32,489 nucleotides of DNA from Clostridia bacterium. Lineage in GTDB: Bacteria; Bacillota; Clostridia; Oscillospirales; CAG-272. The stretch lies in NCBI GenBank assembly GCA_017463815.1, contig JAFTOK010000174.1:1-32489 (forward strand), given 5' to 3'. The notes beneath the pieces were generated by a model. The model searched no databases. It saw only the letters and a list, made by a program, of their open reading frames with translations, and was not told the DNA's origin. Positions within the stretch are counted from its first letter, which is position 1. Each line of letters starts with the position of its first letter. This document shows, piece after piece, positions 5,572 to 12,642 of the stretch. Made by a program: the position numbers and the translations under genes.

Positions 5572-8121
5572 TCACTTTTCAAGAACCCCTATGCCCTCTT
5601 GGTCTATGAGCATTATAAGCTCGCCTTTTTCGTTTTCTTCAAACGTGTATTCCACAGAGGAAACGTAGCCGCCCGCAAGGTTTTTGCCCTCGTACCTACG
5701 CCACAAGCCTGCGTCTGTGGGCATATATCCCTCGCCCGTGCCGCTGTACGCCGCAAGGTCGTAAACCGTTTCCGTTTTTATGTGCGGGCGGTGTACGACG
5801 AAGCGCACAAGCCCCACGCCGTCTGCAAAATAATAATCTTTTTTACCGTTGTGGTACTTAAGCTCGACGTTGTTCTTTACGTCTATGGAAACGCAAAGCG
5901 TATCGTTAAACTGCCCCGCCGCCGTGGTAACCGTGCCGCCCTCGCGGCAGGAAAGCAAGGTTTCCGTTGTTCTTCCGCCCCATTTTCTCATTTTGTACGT
6001 TGCCCTAAAACCCGCTTTCCATTCATCGTTCCAGATAAAGCCCGTTTCGGTCTGCAAAATGTCAAAAATGAAGTTATAAAGCAAAGCCGCGGTATCGTTG
6101 TTCCAATTTGAATCCTCTTTCCATTCAAAACTGAAAATTCTGTCATCGTACGTCTTTAACTTTCCGTCTTCTTTACATACGTTAAGGTATTGGAAGAAGT
6201 TCCAATATCCGATTGCAGTTCTTTCGGGGTTGAACACCGCGTCCGTTTCCAAAATGCGGCGCATAACATTGTTTGCCGTGCTGAAGTGAGCTTTCTGGAG
6301 CGGTGTTTTTGCAAGCTTTTCCGCTTTTTCAAGGTAAGGTGTGACGTCTACGAGTATTTCGCCGAGTTCGCCGTCGCTGTATTTATGGTAGCCTCCGCGC
6401 ACCGCTTTCATCATTTCCTCGAAGTTTGTTTCGTCGTACCCCCCGCGAATCGTGTAGTAATAATGCGAAAGCGTGGCTTCCTTGCCGTCGAAAGCAGTAA
6501 CTTCGATTACGTTCTTGTAATCGAAAATTTTTCTGCTCAGGTCTGTTTCGTATTCCCAGCGGTTGCCTGTGGTAAACGGCATTTTGCCCTCGCCGCCCTT
6601 TATTTCGTAGGCTTTCAGCTTGCGCGTGCCATAGAAAACGCCGCCCTCTGTAACCTGCGATTGCACACAGCCCACGCCCGCCTTGTACCAAGCGGTGTAA
6701 ATACCTTCGCTTCCGTTCCAGCATAATTTTCGTGTAACCCAGCGCTCGCAGCCCGTAAACGTGCCGCAGAGTGTTTCCACGGTTTCGTCATCTGCCTCAA
6801 AGGCAAGCGTTGCCACGCCGTTTGTGCTCGTGTACACATCGCCTGCTTTCATATCGTTGTCGAAAAGTATTCCGTCGCAGTTGGCGCATATGTCTGTAAC
6901 GTAGTCGGCGCGCCTGCCCTCGGTTTCGGCACCGCAGCCGTAGCCGGGCTGGCTCCACATATAGCATCTGCTTCCTATAAAGCGGTATTGCGTGCCGAGT
7001 GTGTTCATATGATATAAAGCCCTGTCCTTATTTTCCACGGCTTTTTCTGCATTCAGCGCCGCGAGGGCGTTGGCGTAATACACATCCTTTGGAGTGAGCA
7101 ACGAAAGCACGTTTTCCATAGCTTCGTAGCCCTCTCCTCTCATACCCGCGCGGAAATATTTGCGCCCGAGCCAGAACCAAACGGATGCGCGCGCTTTGGT
7201 AAAGCCCATTTCTTCAAGCTCGGGGATTTGTACGTTGCGCATAAATTCGCGTTTTTCCTTGTCATCTGCCACTTTATCCTGCTCTCTTGACACCACAAAC
7301 TCCATAACGTCCTCGTTGCGGCTCTCTATCGCCGCCGCTTTTATGCGGGCAAAGAGTTCGTCGTTCTGCTTGCCCGGCAACCACCACCAGCCTTGTAACA
7401 GCACGTCGGCAAGCATACCCTGTTTTTTGCGGCTTTCGGGAAGCTCCTCTACCTCGCGAAGCGTAGAGTTGTACACGTCTGCAAACCCTTCTTTGTTGTC
7501 GCGCAAGCGCCAGAGTTTGAGTTCTTCCACCTTTTTCATAACCTTTTGTACGAGTGTATCGTTCATATTTTCGTTCATTGCGCATAGCTCCTTTCGTATC
7601 TTTTTGCGACCTTCGTGAAGCTGATATTTCACCGTGCCCGCGGGAATGCGCATCATCGCCGCTATTTCCGCTATGGAATAGCCCTCGAAATAGTGCAGTT
7701 TTATAACGGTTTTAATCTTTTCGGGCAAAGTGCTTATGCTTTCGTGCAGGTCGTCCGTTTCCTCAGAACGCACAAGAAGCGCCTCTGCCGATTCGCCCGT
7801 TTCGTATTCCGCGTTTTCGATTATGTCGAAGCTGATGTAATCGCGGTAACGCAAAACCATATTTTTTGCGCAGTTTTTGGCGATACAGCACACCCACGCA
7901 CCAAACTTTTCCTGCTCGCGAAGTAAATTCAGTTTGAGCCAAGCGGTAACAAAAGCATCCTGCGCAGCGTCCTCCGCCATATATTCGTTGCCCGTAATCT
8001 TCGCGGCAGAGGCCACCACTGCGCGCTGATAACGAAGCACGAGCGCTTCGTACGCGTTCTGTTCGCCCGCAAGCGTGAGCGTTACAAGGTCTGCTGTTTC
8101 AAAGTCTTGGTAATTCTTCAA
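5572..8121 (-). CDS. ECF-type RNA polymerase sigma factor with very long C-terminal extension
   Basis: An 849-residue protein. Residues about 15-95 are sigma-70 region 2 (YQRAVVASAAKITGNEYMAED then DAFVTAWLKL). Residues about 130-182 are region 4, with helix-turn-helix YSIAEIAAMMRIPAGTVKYQL. A normal ECF sigma ends there. Here roughly 650 further residues follow: a helical segment to about 350, then a long mixed region rich in Trp, Tyr and Gly with a CANC motif, ending in beta-rich stretches. I recognise no domain in it and see no membrane segment, so it should be cytoplasmic. C-terminal extensions on ECF factors can act as built-in regulators; that role here is inference. The start is TTG at 8121, supported by AAGGAGAG 7 nt upstream. 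No separate anti-sigma gene is adjacent. Sigma domains are secure; target genes unknown. Confidence 0.85.
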   Translation of the reverse strand: MKNYQDFETADLVTLTLAGEQNAYEALVLRYQRAVVASAAKITGNEYMAEDAAQDAFVTAWLKLNLLREQEKFGAWVCCIAKNCAKNMVLRYRDYISFDIIENAEYETGESAEALLVRSEETDDLHESISTLPEKIKTVIKLHYFEGYSIAEIAAMMRIPAGTVKYQLHEGRKKIRKELCAMNENMNDTLVQKVMKKVEELKLWRLRDNKEGFADVYNSTLREVEELPESRKKQGMLADVLLQGWWWLPGKQNDELFARIKAAAIESRNEDVMEFVVSREQDKVADDKEKREFMRNVQIPELEEMGFTKARASVWFWLGRKYFRAGMRGEGYEAMENVLSLLTPKDVYYANALAALNAEKAVENKDRALYHMNTLGTQYRFIGSRCYMWSQPGYGCGAETEGRRADYVTDICANCDGILFDNDMKAGDVYTSTNGVATLAFEADDETVETLCGTFTGCERWVTRKLCWNGSEGIYTAWYKAGVGCVQSQVTEGGVFYGTRKLKAYEIKGGEGKMPFTTGNRWEYETDLSRKIFDYKNVIEVTAFDGKEATLSHYYYTIRGGYDETNFEEMMKAVRGGYHKYSDGELGEILVDVTPYLEKAEKLAKTPLQKAHFSTANNVMRRILETDAVFNPERTAIGYWNFFQYLNVCKEDGKLKTYDDRIFSFEWKEDSNWNNDTAALLYNFIFDILQTETGFIWNDEWKAGFRATYKMRKWGGRTTETLLSCREGGTVTTAAGQFNDTLCVSIDVKNNVELKYHNGKKDYYFADGVGLVRFVVHRPHIKTETVYDLAAYSGTGEGYMPTDAGLWRRYEGKNLAGGYVSSVEYTFEENEKGELIMLIDQEGIGVLEK

Positions 8122-8175
8122 ATGCGTTCTCTCCTTACTGTTGACATTCGTTTTTTGTAGCTACACCATATAGAC

Positions 8176-8196
8176 ACGGGAATTTATAAAAAGGTT
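8176..8196 (-). promoter_or_regulatory. Possible ECF-type promoter upstream of the ECF sigma gene
   Basis: On the minus strand AAC (8194-8196), as part of CCAACCTTTTT, is followed by 15 bp and CGT (8176-8178), continuing GTCTA. This resembles the AAC/CGT boxes used by many ECF factors, which often drive their own genes. A start site would lie about 45 bp before the TTG. The match is short and could be chance. Confidence 0.35.
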
Positions 8197-8262
8197 GGGA
8201 AAAATAAAATTTTTTTAAAAAGTGACGTTTTTTAGACTCCGCCTCCCAAGAAGGCTGATATG

Positions 8263-8291
8263 AAAAACGAGCTCTCCTTTCGGAAAGCTCG
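8263..8291 (-). terminator. Intrinsic terminator of the polysaccharide-control operon
   Basis: A 10-bp stem (8282-8291 with 8268-8277, one G-U pair) closed by a GAAA tetraloop and followed by T5 on the minus strand. It begins 6 bp after the BY-kinase stop. It separates the kinase operon from the ECF gene. Confidence 0.88.
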
Positions 8292-8297
8292 CGTATT

Positions 8298-8987
8298 TTA
8301 TGCCATTTCGTTTTCTGTTTTGTCTTTTTTCGCGTGGTGATGGTAGTATGTGTGCGTGTTAACAGAGGAGTTGTTACGAACAACGCCGAGCATTTTGCAA
8401 TCACTCTTGCGAATCTGGTTTACAACCTCCTGCGCTGCGTGGTAAGGAACCTTATTGTGACCGATAAGGAGCACCGCACCGTCGCAGTTGGGGGCGATAA
8501 CAGCCGCATCTACAACTCTGCCGAGCGGAGGGGTATCTACGATAACGTAATCGAATTTTTCTTTTGCGAGCGTCATAAGCTCTGTAAAATACTTACCGCT
8601 GAGAAGTTCTACGGGGTTGGGGGGATACTGACCTGCAAAAAGTACGAATACCGTGGTGTTTTCGCCTTGGCAAACAACATCTTCGAGCTTTGCAAGTCCG
8701 TTGAGAACTTCACTAAGACCCTTCGGGTTCGTAGCGTCTGTATTTCTACCTGCCATAACGGATTTTCTCATATCGGCGTCAATTACGAGAACGCGTTTTC
8801 CGAGGTCGGAAAAGCTTTTTGCAAGATTGAGCGTAACTGTGGATTTACCTTCGTTTTCGCCAACGCTCGTGAACATTATAGTGCGAACATCCTGACCGCA
8901 GAACTGGAGGTTTGTGCGAAGTGTTTTAAATGCCTCTTGGGTAAAGTAATCTTTTTCGCCCGGGAGGGTAAGCTTTATCTGGTTCAT
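8298..8987 (-). CDS. CpsD/CapB-family bacterial tyrosine kinase (BY-kinase)
   Basis: A 229-residue cytoplasmic P-loop kinase that, with a membrane adaptor, controls export and chain length of surface polysaccharide. Walker A is GENEGKST at residues 43-50, Walker A' VLVIDADMR at about 67-75, and Walker B YVIVDTPPLG near 140. The C-terminal tail is short and has only two adjacent tyrosines before a His run and a Lys/Glu tail, whereas typical BY-kinases end in a Tyr cluster that is autophosphorylated. The ATG overlaps the adaptor stop by 4 bp (ATGA) and AAGGAGG precedes it. This is the last gene of a three-gene operon with a terminator directly after. The family call is secure; the weak Tyr tail should be read together with the Tyr-rich adaptor tail. 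Confidence 0.93.
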   Translation of the reverse strand: MNQIKLTLPGEKDYFTQEAFKTLRTNLQFCGQDVRTIMFTSVGENEGKSTVTLNLAKSFSDLGKRVLVIDADMRKSVMAGRNTDATNPKGLSEVLNGLAKLEDVVCQGENTTVFVLFAGQYPPNPVELLSGKYFTELMTLAKEKFDYVIVDTPPLGRVVDAAVIAPNCDGAVLLIGHNKVPYHAAQEVVNQIRKSDCKMLGVVRNNSSVNTHTYYHHHAKKDKTENEMA

Positions 8988-9820
8988 TTTTTGCCTCCTT
9001 TGTTTGCGTTCGCAGAGTTTGCTTTAACAGCCTCTCTTGCCTTTTCGTTTTCGGCTTGATAACCGTATGCGCCGTACGCACCGTACGTGCCGTATTTGCC
9101 ATACTTGCCGTATTTACCGTAGCCATAGCCTTTTCTGCGTGTGGAGTTTGCGTCGGGAATATCGCCGAGAATGCTTATGCCGAGGTATTTATCTATTTCT
9201 TCGTCTGTCCATACGGAGTCATCGAGCATAAACATAAGGAAGAATACGCCGTATACGAGAACAGCGGCAACAAGACCAACGAGAATATACGTTGTAAGGC
9301 TTGTTTGGTTGCTGGGCTCGGTGCTGAAAATACCTTCCTGAAAAACGTGAATTTCATAGTTCATTTCGGAAACGATGAGGTTTTTGCTTTCTTCGCAAAT
9401 AGCATCCACAATTTCCTTTGCAAGCTCGGGGCTGGCAGCCTGAACAGTTACTTCGATGAAACGTGTATTCGAGGGGTTGCTTGTGGAAACCTTTTCATAA
9501 AGGCCTTTGTATGTTTGGGGGAGAGCAAGCTCTGCTCTTACACTGTTGAGAACCGCTTCGCTCTTAATCGCGTACGTACAGTCGTAGAGGAATTTGTCCG
9601 CAACGTTGAGTTCCGTTGCGCCTAATGAGCCGCTTTCGTCTTTATCGAGAACGTAAATTGTCGCCTTAGAAGAATATTCGGGCACGTAAAGCGCTTTTGA
9701 AATCGCAAAGAAAGAACCCACTGCAATAGCCGCAACGAGCACCATTATCCAAGCTCGTTTAACAAAAATATCCCATAAGTCTTTCAGTGCAATAGTTTTT
9801 ACATTTGTCTGTTCATCCAT
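8984..9820 (-). CDS. Wzz/CapA-type polysaccharide adaptor with tyrosine-repeat cytoplasmic tail
   Basis: A 278-residue polysaccharide co-polymerase/BY-kinase modulator. It has a short cytoplasmic start, a membrane segment at about 24-45, an extracellular Wzz-type domain, and a second membrane segment at about 186-206 (ILVGLVAAVLVYGVFFLMF). The cytoplasmic tail should contact and activate the kinase. The tail is unusual: residues 231-254 are YG-, YGK-, YGT- and YGA-type units with nine tyrosines in 24 residues, then an Ala/Asn/Lys-rich end. The DNA there is correspondingly repetitive (about 9055-9126). The Shine-Dalgarno is weak and lies within the end of the phosphatase gene, 9 bp away, suggesting translational coupling. 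Domain assignment is secure; phosphorylation of the tail is inference. Confidence 0.9.
   Translation of the reverse strand: MDEQTNVKTIALKDLWDIFVKRAWIMVLVAAIAVGSFFAISKALYVPEYSSKATIYVLDKDESGSLGATELNVADKFLYDCTYAIKSEAVLNSVRAELALPQTYKGLYEKVSTSNPSNTRFIEVTVQAASPELAKEIVDAICEESKNLIVSEMNYEIHVFQEGIFSTEPSNQTSLTTYILVGLVAAVLVYGVFFLMFMLDDSVWTDEEIDKYLGISILGDIPDANSTRRKGYGYGKYGKYGKYGTYGAYGAYGYQAENEKAREAVKANSANANKGGKK
9055..9126 (-). repeat. Short 9-bp coding repeats for Tyr-Gly-X units
   Basis: In-frame 9-nt units (GCC or TTT/ACC followed by GTA, with X = Lys, Thr or Ala) encode the adaptor tail. This kind of tract can expand or contract by slippage. Confidence 0.7.
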
Positions 9821-9829
9821 AAGAACTTT

Positions 9830-10555
9830 TTAAACCTCTCTTTCTTTTTGTGAGCCGAAAAGCTCATATGCATTTTCGTAAAAAACAGCGTTTGCATATC
9901 TTTCGCCGAATTTCTTTTTAACGTACTCGTAGCACGGCGAAAGCTCGGGCGGTCTGCTGCCCGTATCGTGTGCATCGGAGGAAACGAAATCCGCCAGACG
10001 TTCTGCAAGCAATTTTTTACTTCGCATCCATTCTTTAAATCCGAAATCGCGCAGAAGCGACATAGAGTCAACCTGCATAAGCGCTCCCTTTTCGCGAAGT
10101 TCGCGGATTTGGGCAATAGAAAGTTTGGAATAACGCTCTACGTGGGCAATTATCGGAATAAAGCCGCTGTTGAACATACTTTCCACGCCTCTGATAATTT
10201 TTTCGGAAGTTTCCGTGAAGGAAAATTCCAAAAGGATATATTTTGTGCCGCCCATAGTGTTACACACACCGTCGTATATCCAGTTTCTGCAGCCGCTGGC
10301 ATAGCGAAGCTCGTTGCCCAGCATCAGCTCCATATCGGGATATTTTTCGGAAACGTAAGCACGCAGAATCTCGTAGTTTTCTTTGGTTCTTCTGCTGTGT
10401 TCGCCGAACATACCGGGGTTGAAATGCGGTGTCACGCACATAAGGCGCGTGCCGTCGGCATATGCCGCATCCACTATAGCAAACATATCCTCTTCGTTTT
10501 TTGCTCCGTCATCCACGCCGCATATCGCGTGGATATGGATATCGGAAAATTGCAT
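9830..10555 (-). CDS. CpsB/CapC/YwqE-type tyrosine-protein phosphatase (PHP family)
   Basis: A 241-residue manganese-dependent phosphatase of the PHP superfamily that dephosphorylates BY-kinases. Metal-ligand motifs are visible: DIHIH at residues 5-9 followed by GVDDGAKN, TPHFNPG near 42, AHVERY near 136 and SSDAHD near 190. It is full length for the family. GGAGGAG lies 5 nt before the ATG. It is the first gene of the operon phosphatase-adaptor-kinase, the order typical of Gram-positive capsule loci. No glycosyltransferase follows in this operon, so the polysaccharide made under its control must be encoded elsewhere. Confidence 0.93.
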   Translation of the reverse strand: MQFSDIHIHAICGVDDGAKNEEDMFAIVDAAYADGTRLMCVTPHFNPGMFGEHSRRTKENYEILRAYVSEKYPDMELMLGNELRYASGCRNWIYDGVCNTMGGTKYILLEFSFTETSEKIIRGVESMFNSGFIPIIAHVERYSKLSIAQIRELREKGALMQVDSMSLLRDFGFKEWMRSKKLLAERLADFVSSDAHDTGSRPPELSPCYEYVKKKFGERYANAVFYENAYELFGSQKEREV

Positions 10556-10744
10556 TTTCTCCTCCTAACAAAAAAACAACTAAAGCCGCGTGTTTTTTCC
10601 GCAAACACAAAAATACCGCCTCAAAGTTTTAGTCTGTATTATTATTCATCAAAATGAATAAACTATGCTGAAAAGAACAGTGCTATTTTAAACAGAGGGC
10701 AGGATTTACGCTACGCAAAAAGCGGCTTCGATATTTCATATTAG
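10556..10744 (-). promoter_or_regulatory. Long untranslated leader of the polysaccharide-control operon
   Basis: About 180 nt separate the promoter from the phosphatase ATG and carry no ORF of note. Visible structure on the minus strand: a 7-nt element near the 5' end (complement of 10722-10728) that can pair with one near the 3' end (10583-10589), an inverted repeat around 10645-10665 (TTATTCAT/GATGAATAA), a 6-bp hairpin at 10590-10608, and a T7 run at 10570-10576 just before the Shine-Dalgarno. It may be a regulatory leader. I recognise no known riboswitch. Confidence 0.4.
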
Positions 10745-10773
10745 ATTATAGCATAAAACTGCCGTATTGTCAA
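10745..10773 (-). promoter_or_regulatory. Consensus sigma-A promoter of the polysaccharide-control operon
   Basis: TTGACA (10768-10773), exactly 17 bp, TATAAT (10745-10750) on the minus strand. Both boxes are perfect, predicting strong basal transcription. The gap 10774-10883 is AT-rich and shows nothing else. Confidence 0.85.
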
Positions 10774-10883
10774 ATGATATTGAGTTTTTTCAAAAAATAT
10801 TTTTTTATGTCGAAAAAAGAGGTTTTATTCGGCAATTTAACGAAATTTATACACTCAACTTTCCATTTTTTACAAAAGTACAA

Positions 10884-10922
10884 CACGCGCATAATCCGAT
10901 TTTTATGCGGATTATGCGCGTG
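10884..10922 (-). terminator. Hairpin terminator after spoIIIAH
   Basis: A perfect 15-bp stem (10884-10898 with 10908-10922) with a 9-nt loop, 17 bp after the spoIIIAH stop. The T content after it on the minus strand is interrupted (TTGTACTTTTG), so it is a strong stem with a modest tail. Confidence 0.6.
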
Positions 10923-10939
10923 CGCTTTTCAAAAATCAG

Positions 10940-11614
10940 TCACTTTTCCATAATCGTCACGTTTTCGGGCAAAATTCCTGCCTGAAGATAAACTATTTCG
11001 AGTATTTGGGAAAGGTGGTTGGGCTGCAAGCCTTCGCTCTTTACGATAACGCTCGCTTTTTCACCGTTTATAACGGCTACACATTCTTCAAAGCCCTTTG
11101 CTTTAATAAGCGTTTCGATGTTGGATTCGTTTTCGATTACTTTTGCCATTGTGGCGATGTCCTTGAGCGCCTGCTCTTTTGCGCTGTCGAGCGCCGTGGA
11201 ATCGTCTACAACACCCTGGAGCACCTCGAGCGCTTCGTCTCTGGCGCTTTCGCGTTCAATAACCGCCGCAGAGAAATAATCTTCTTCCACAGCGCCCGCG
11301 CCCGTGTCACCTGCGGCGCCATCGTTATTTGTGCCGCCTACACTTGCCTGGTTGTCGCCGCCCGCGGGCGTGCCGCTGTCCTTGCCGTAAAGTGCCCAGT
11401 TTACGTAAACAGAGGCACCGATAACAAGCACGGAAAGCACGATGGCGAGGTTGCGCACGCCAAACTTCTTCATACCGTTCTTAAATCCGTCTGCCGTGAA
11501 TACGCTCTTAAACTTGAAGTCCTGTTTTGTGGATTCGGGAAGCTCCAAAACCGTGTTCACTTCCGTGCTTTCCATTTCATTCATTCTTTTTGCTGCTCTT
11601 TCTTCGTTTCTCAT
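10940..11614 (-). CDS. spoIIIAH: Stage III sporulation protein AH
   Basis: A 224-residue mother-cell membrane protein whose extracellular domain pairs with SpoIIQ from the forespore to form the engulfment channel. There is a cytoplasmic start of about 50 residues, one membrane segment (NLAIVLSVLVIGASVYVNWAL), a Gly/Asn/Ala-rich linker, then a conserved YscJ/FliF-like domain (EEDYFSAAVIERESARDEALEVLQ to the end). The ATG at 11614 is chosen because AAGGAG lies 10 nt upstream; upstream in-frame codons fall within spoIIIAG. Last gene of the spoIIIA operon, followed by a hairpin. Expected to be under sigma-E control with the rest of the operon. Confidence 0.92.
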   Translation of the reverse strand: MRNEERAAKRMNEMESTEVNTVLELPESTKQDFKFKSVFTADGFKNGMKKFGVRNLAIVLSVLVIGASVYVNWALYGKDSGTPAGGDNQASVGGTNNDGAAGDTGAGAVEEDYFSAAVIERESARDEALEVLQGVVDDSTALDSAKEQALKDIATMAKVIENESNIETLIKAKGFEECVAVINGEKASVIVKSEGLQPNHLSQILEIVYLQAGILPENVTIMEK

Positions 11615-11637
11615 ACCGAAAAAACTCCTTGAAATTT

Positions 11638-12138
11638 TTATTTTGTTCCGACAATGCAAATACGGTTTTTGGAAATGCCCAAAGCTACGGAAACCGCTTC
11701 CAGAATTTTCAGCTTCACAGAGCTGTCGTCGCCGCCGGGGCACGCGATTGAAATACCCTTAATTTCCGGATAGACCTCCTTGGCAAGCACAAGTTCGTAT
11801 CTACCGCTTTCGTTCTTGACAGTTATGTATTCACGCGAAAGAGCTTCCCCGTCTGCCTCTTCGTTGGAAACGTAGACGTATTCCGTTCCGCTTTCGGCAC
11901 TCACAATCACGGAAACGTCGGTGCTTCCCGTGATTTTCTCCGTTATGCTTCTAATCTTATTCTCGATGCTTTCAATATATTCCATTGTGTGGAAAGAAAT
12001 TTCGCCGTTGCCCGAATTTTCTTCGTTCTCTCCCCCGCTCGGTGCAAAAAAACCGCAAAGGACGAGCAAAATTCCCACAGCACCGAGCAAAACCAGAAAC
12101 AAAAGCTTCTTTTTTTCGCTCATACCCGATATTTTCAT
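11638..12138 (-). CDS. spoIIIAG: Stage III sporulation protein AG
   Basis: A 166-residue mother-cell membrane protein that forms a large ring in the SpoIIIA-SpoIIQ complex. A basic start and one membrane segment (KKLLFLVLLGAVGILLVLCGFF) are followed by a ring-building domain with the phrase ITGSTDVSVIVSAESGTEYVY and a C-terminal PEIKGISIACPGG segment typical of SpoIIIAG. The start is 5 bp after spoIIIAF. An internal ATG six codons later (MSEKKK) is an alternative. The identification rests on both sequence and operon position. Confidence 0.92.
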   Translation of the reverse strand: MKISGMSEKKKLLFLVLLGAVGILLVLCGFFAPSGGENEENSGNGEISFHTMEYIESIENKIRSITEKITGSTDVSVIVSAESGTEYVYVSNEEADGEALSREYITVKNESGRYELVLAKEVYPEIKGISIACPGGDDSSVKLKILEAVSVALGISKNRICIVGTK

Positions 12139-12143
12139 AAATA

Positions 12144-12632
12144 TTACCCCTTTTCCATAATAATTATTTCCGTTTCGCCCATAAAAAGCTCCGCAAGGTA
12201 TTCCCGTGCGCCCTCATACTCGGAAGCTCCCGATATAAACGCCGTAACGCCGCTTATATTCACAGCGGAAAGGTCGCGCGTGTCAAGAGTTACAACAACG
12301 TATACCTCGCTCTCCGAAAGCCCGAAGTGCGAGCAAAGCAGACGCTCAATCTCCGCTTCCATATTGCTTTTTGCCGTTTTCGCCACGGCGAGGCGTGCGT
12401 CCTCCCCGCCCTGTGCGAAGCTTTCCTGTGCCTCAACCTCAATTTCAGAAATGTACTTCTTTATCTCCGCAGGCGCGGAAACCAGCGCAGAAAGCAAGGC
12501 GCAAACCATACAAAGTGAGATTATAAACTTTATATGCCCGTGCATCTTCCCGTTCGGCGAAACGAGCATTATAAGCCCGCCCGAAACGGCTATTATACAA
12601 AAATTTTTTATAAATTCAAAAAATTCTTCCAA
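12144..12632 (-). CDS. spoIIIAF: Stage III sporulation protein AF
   Basis: A 162-residue protein with two N-terminal membrane segments (about 8-25 and 32-50) and a soluble C-terminal domain ending in GETEIIIMEKG. It belongs to the mother-cell SpoIIIA assembly. The start is TTG, with AGGAG 7 nt upstream. It begins 10 bp after the spoIIIAE stop. Confidence 0.88.
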   Translation of the reverse strand: MEEFFEFIKNFCIIAVSGGLIMLVSPNGKMHGHIKFIISLCMVCALLSALVSAPAEIKKYISEIEVEAQESFAQGGEDARLAVAKTAKSNMEAEIERLLCSHFGLSESEVYVVVTLDTRDLSAVNISGVTAFISGASEYEGAREYLAELFMGETEIIIMEKG

Positions 12633-12642
12633 AATCTTTCTC

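Noticed and set aside
10767..10985. A 72-codon plus-strand frame in the gap before spoIIIAH
   Set aside because: It runs through the perfect 15-bp terminator hairpin and into spoIIIAH antisense, with no ribosome-binding site.
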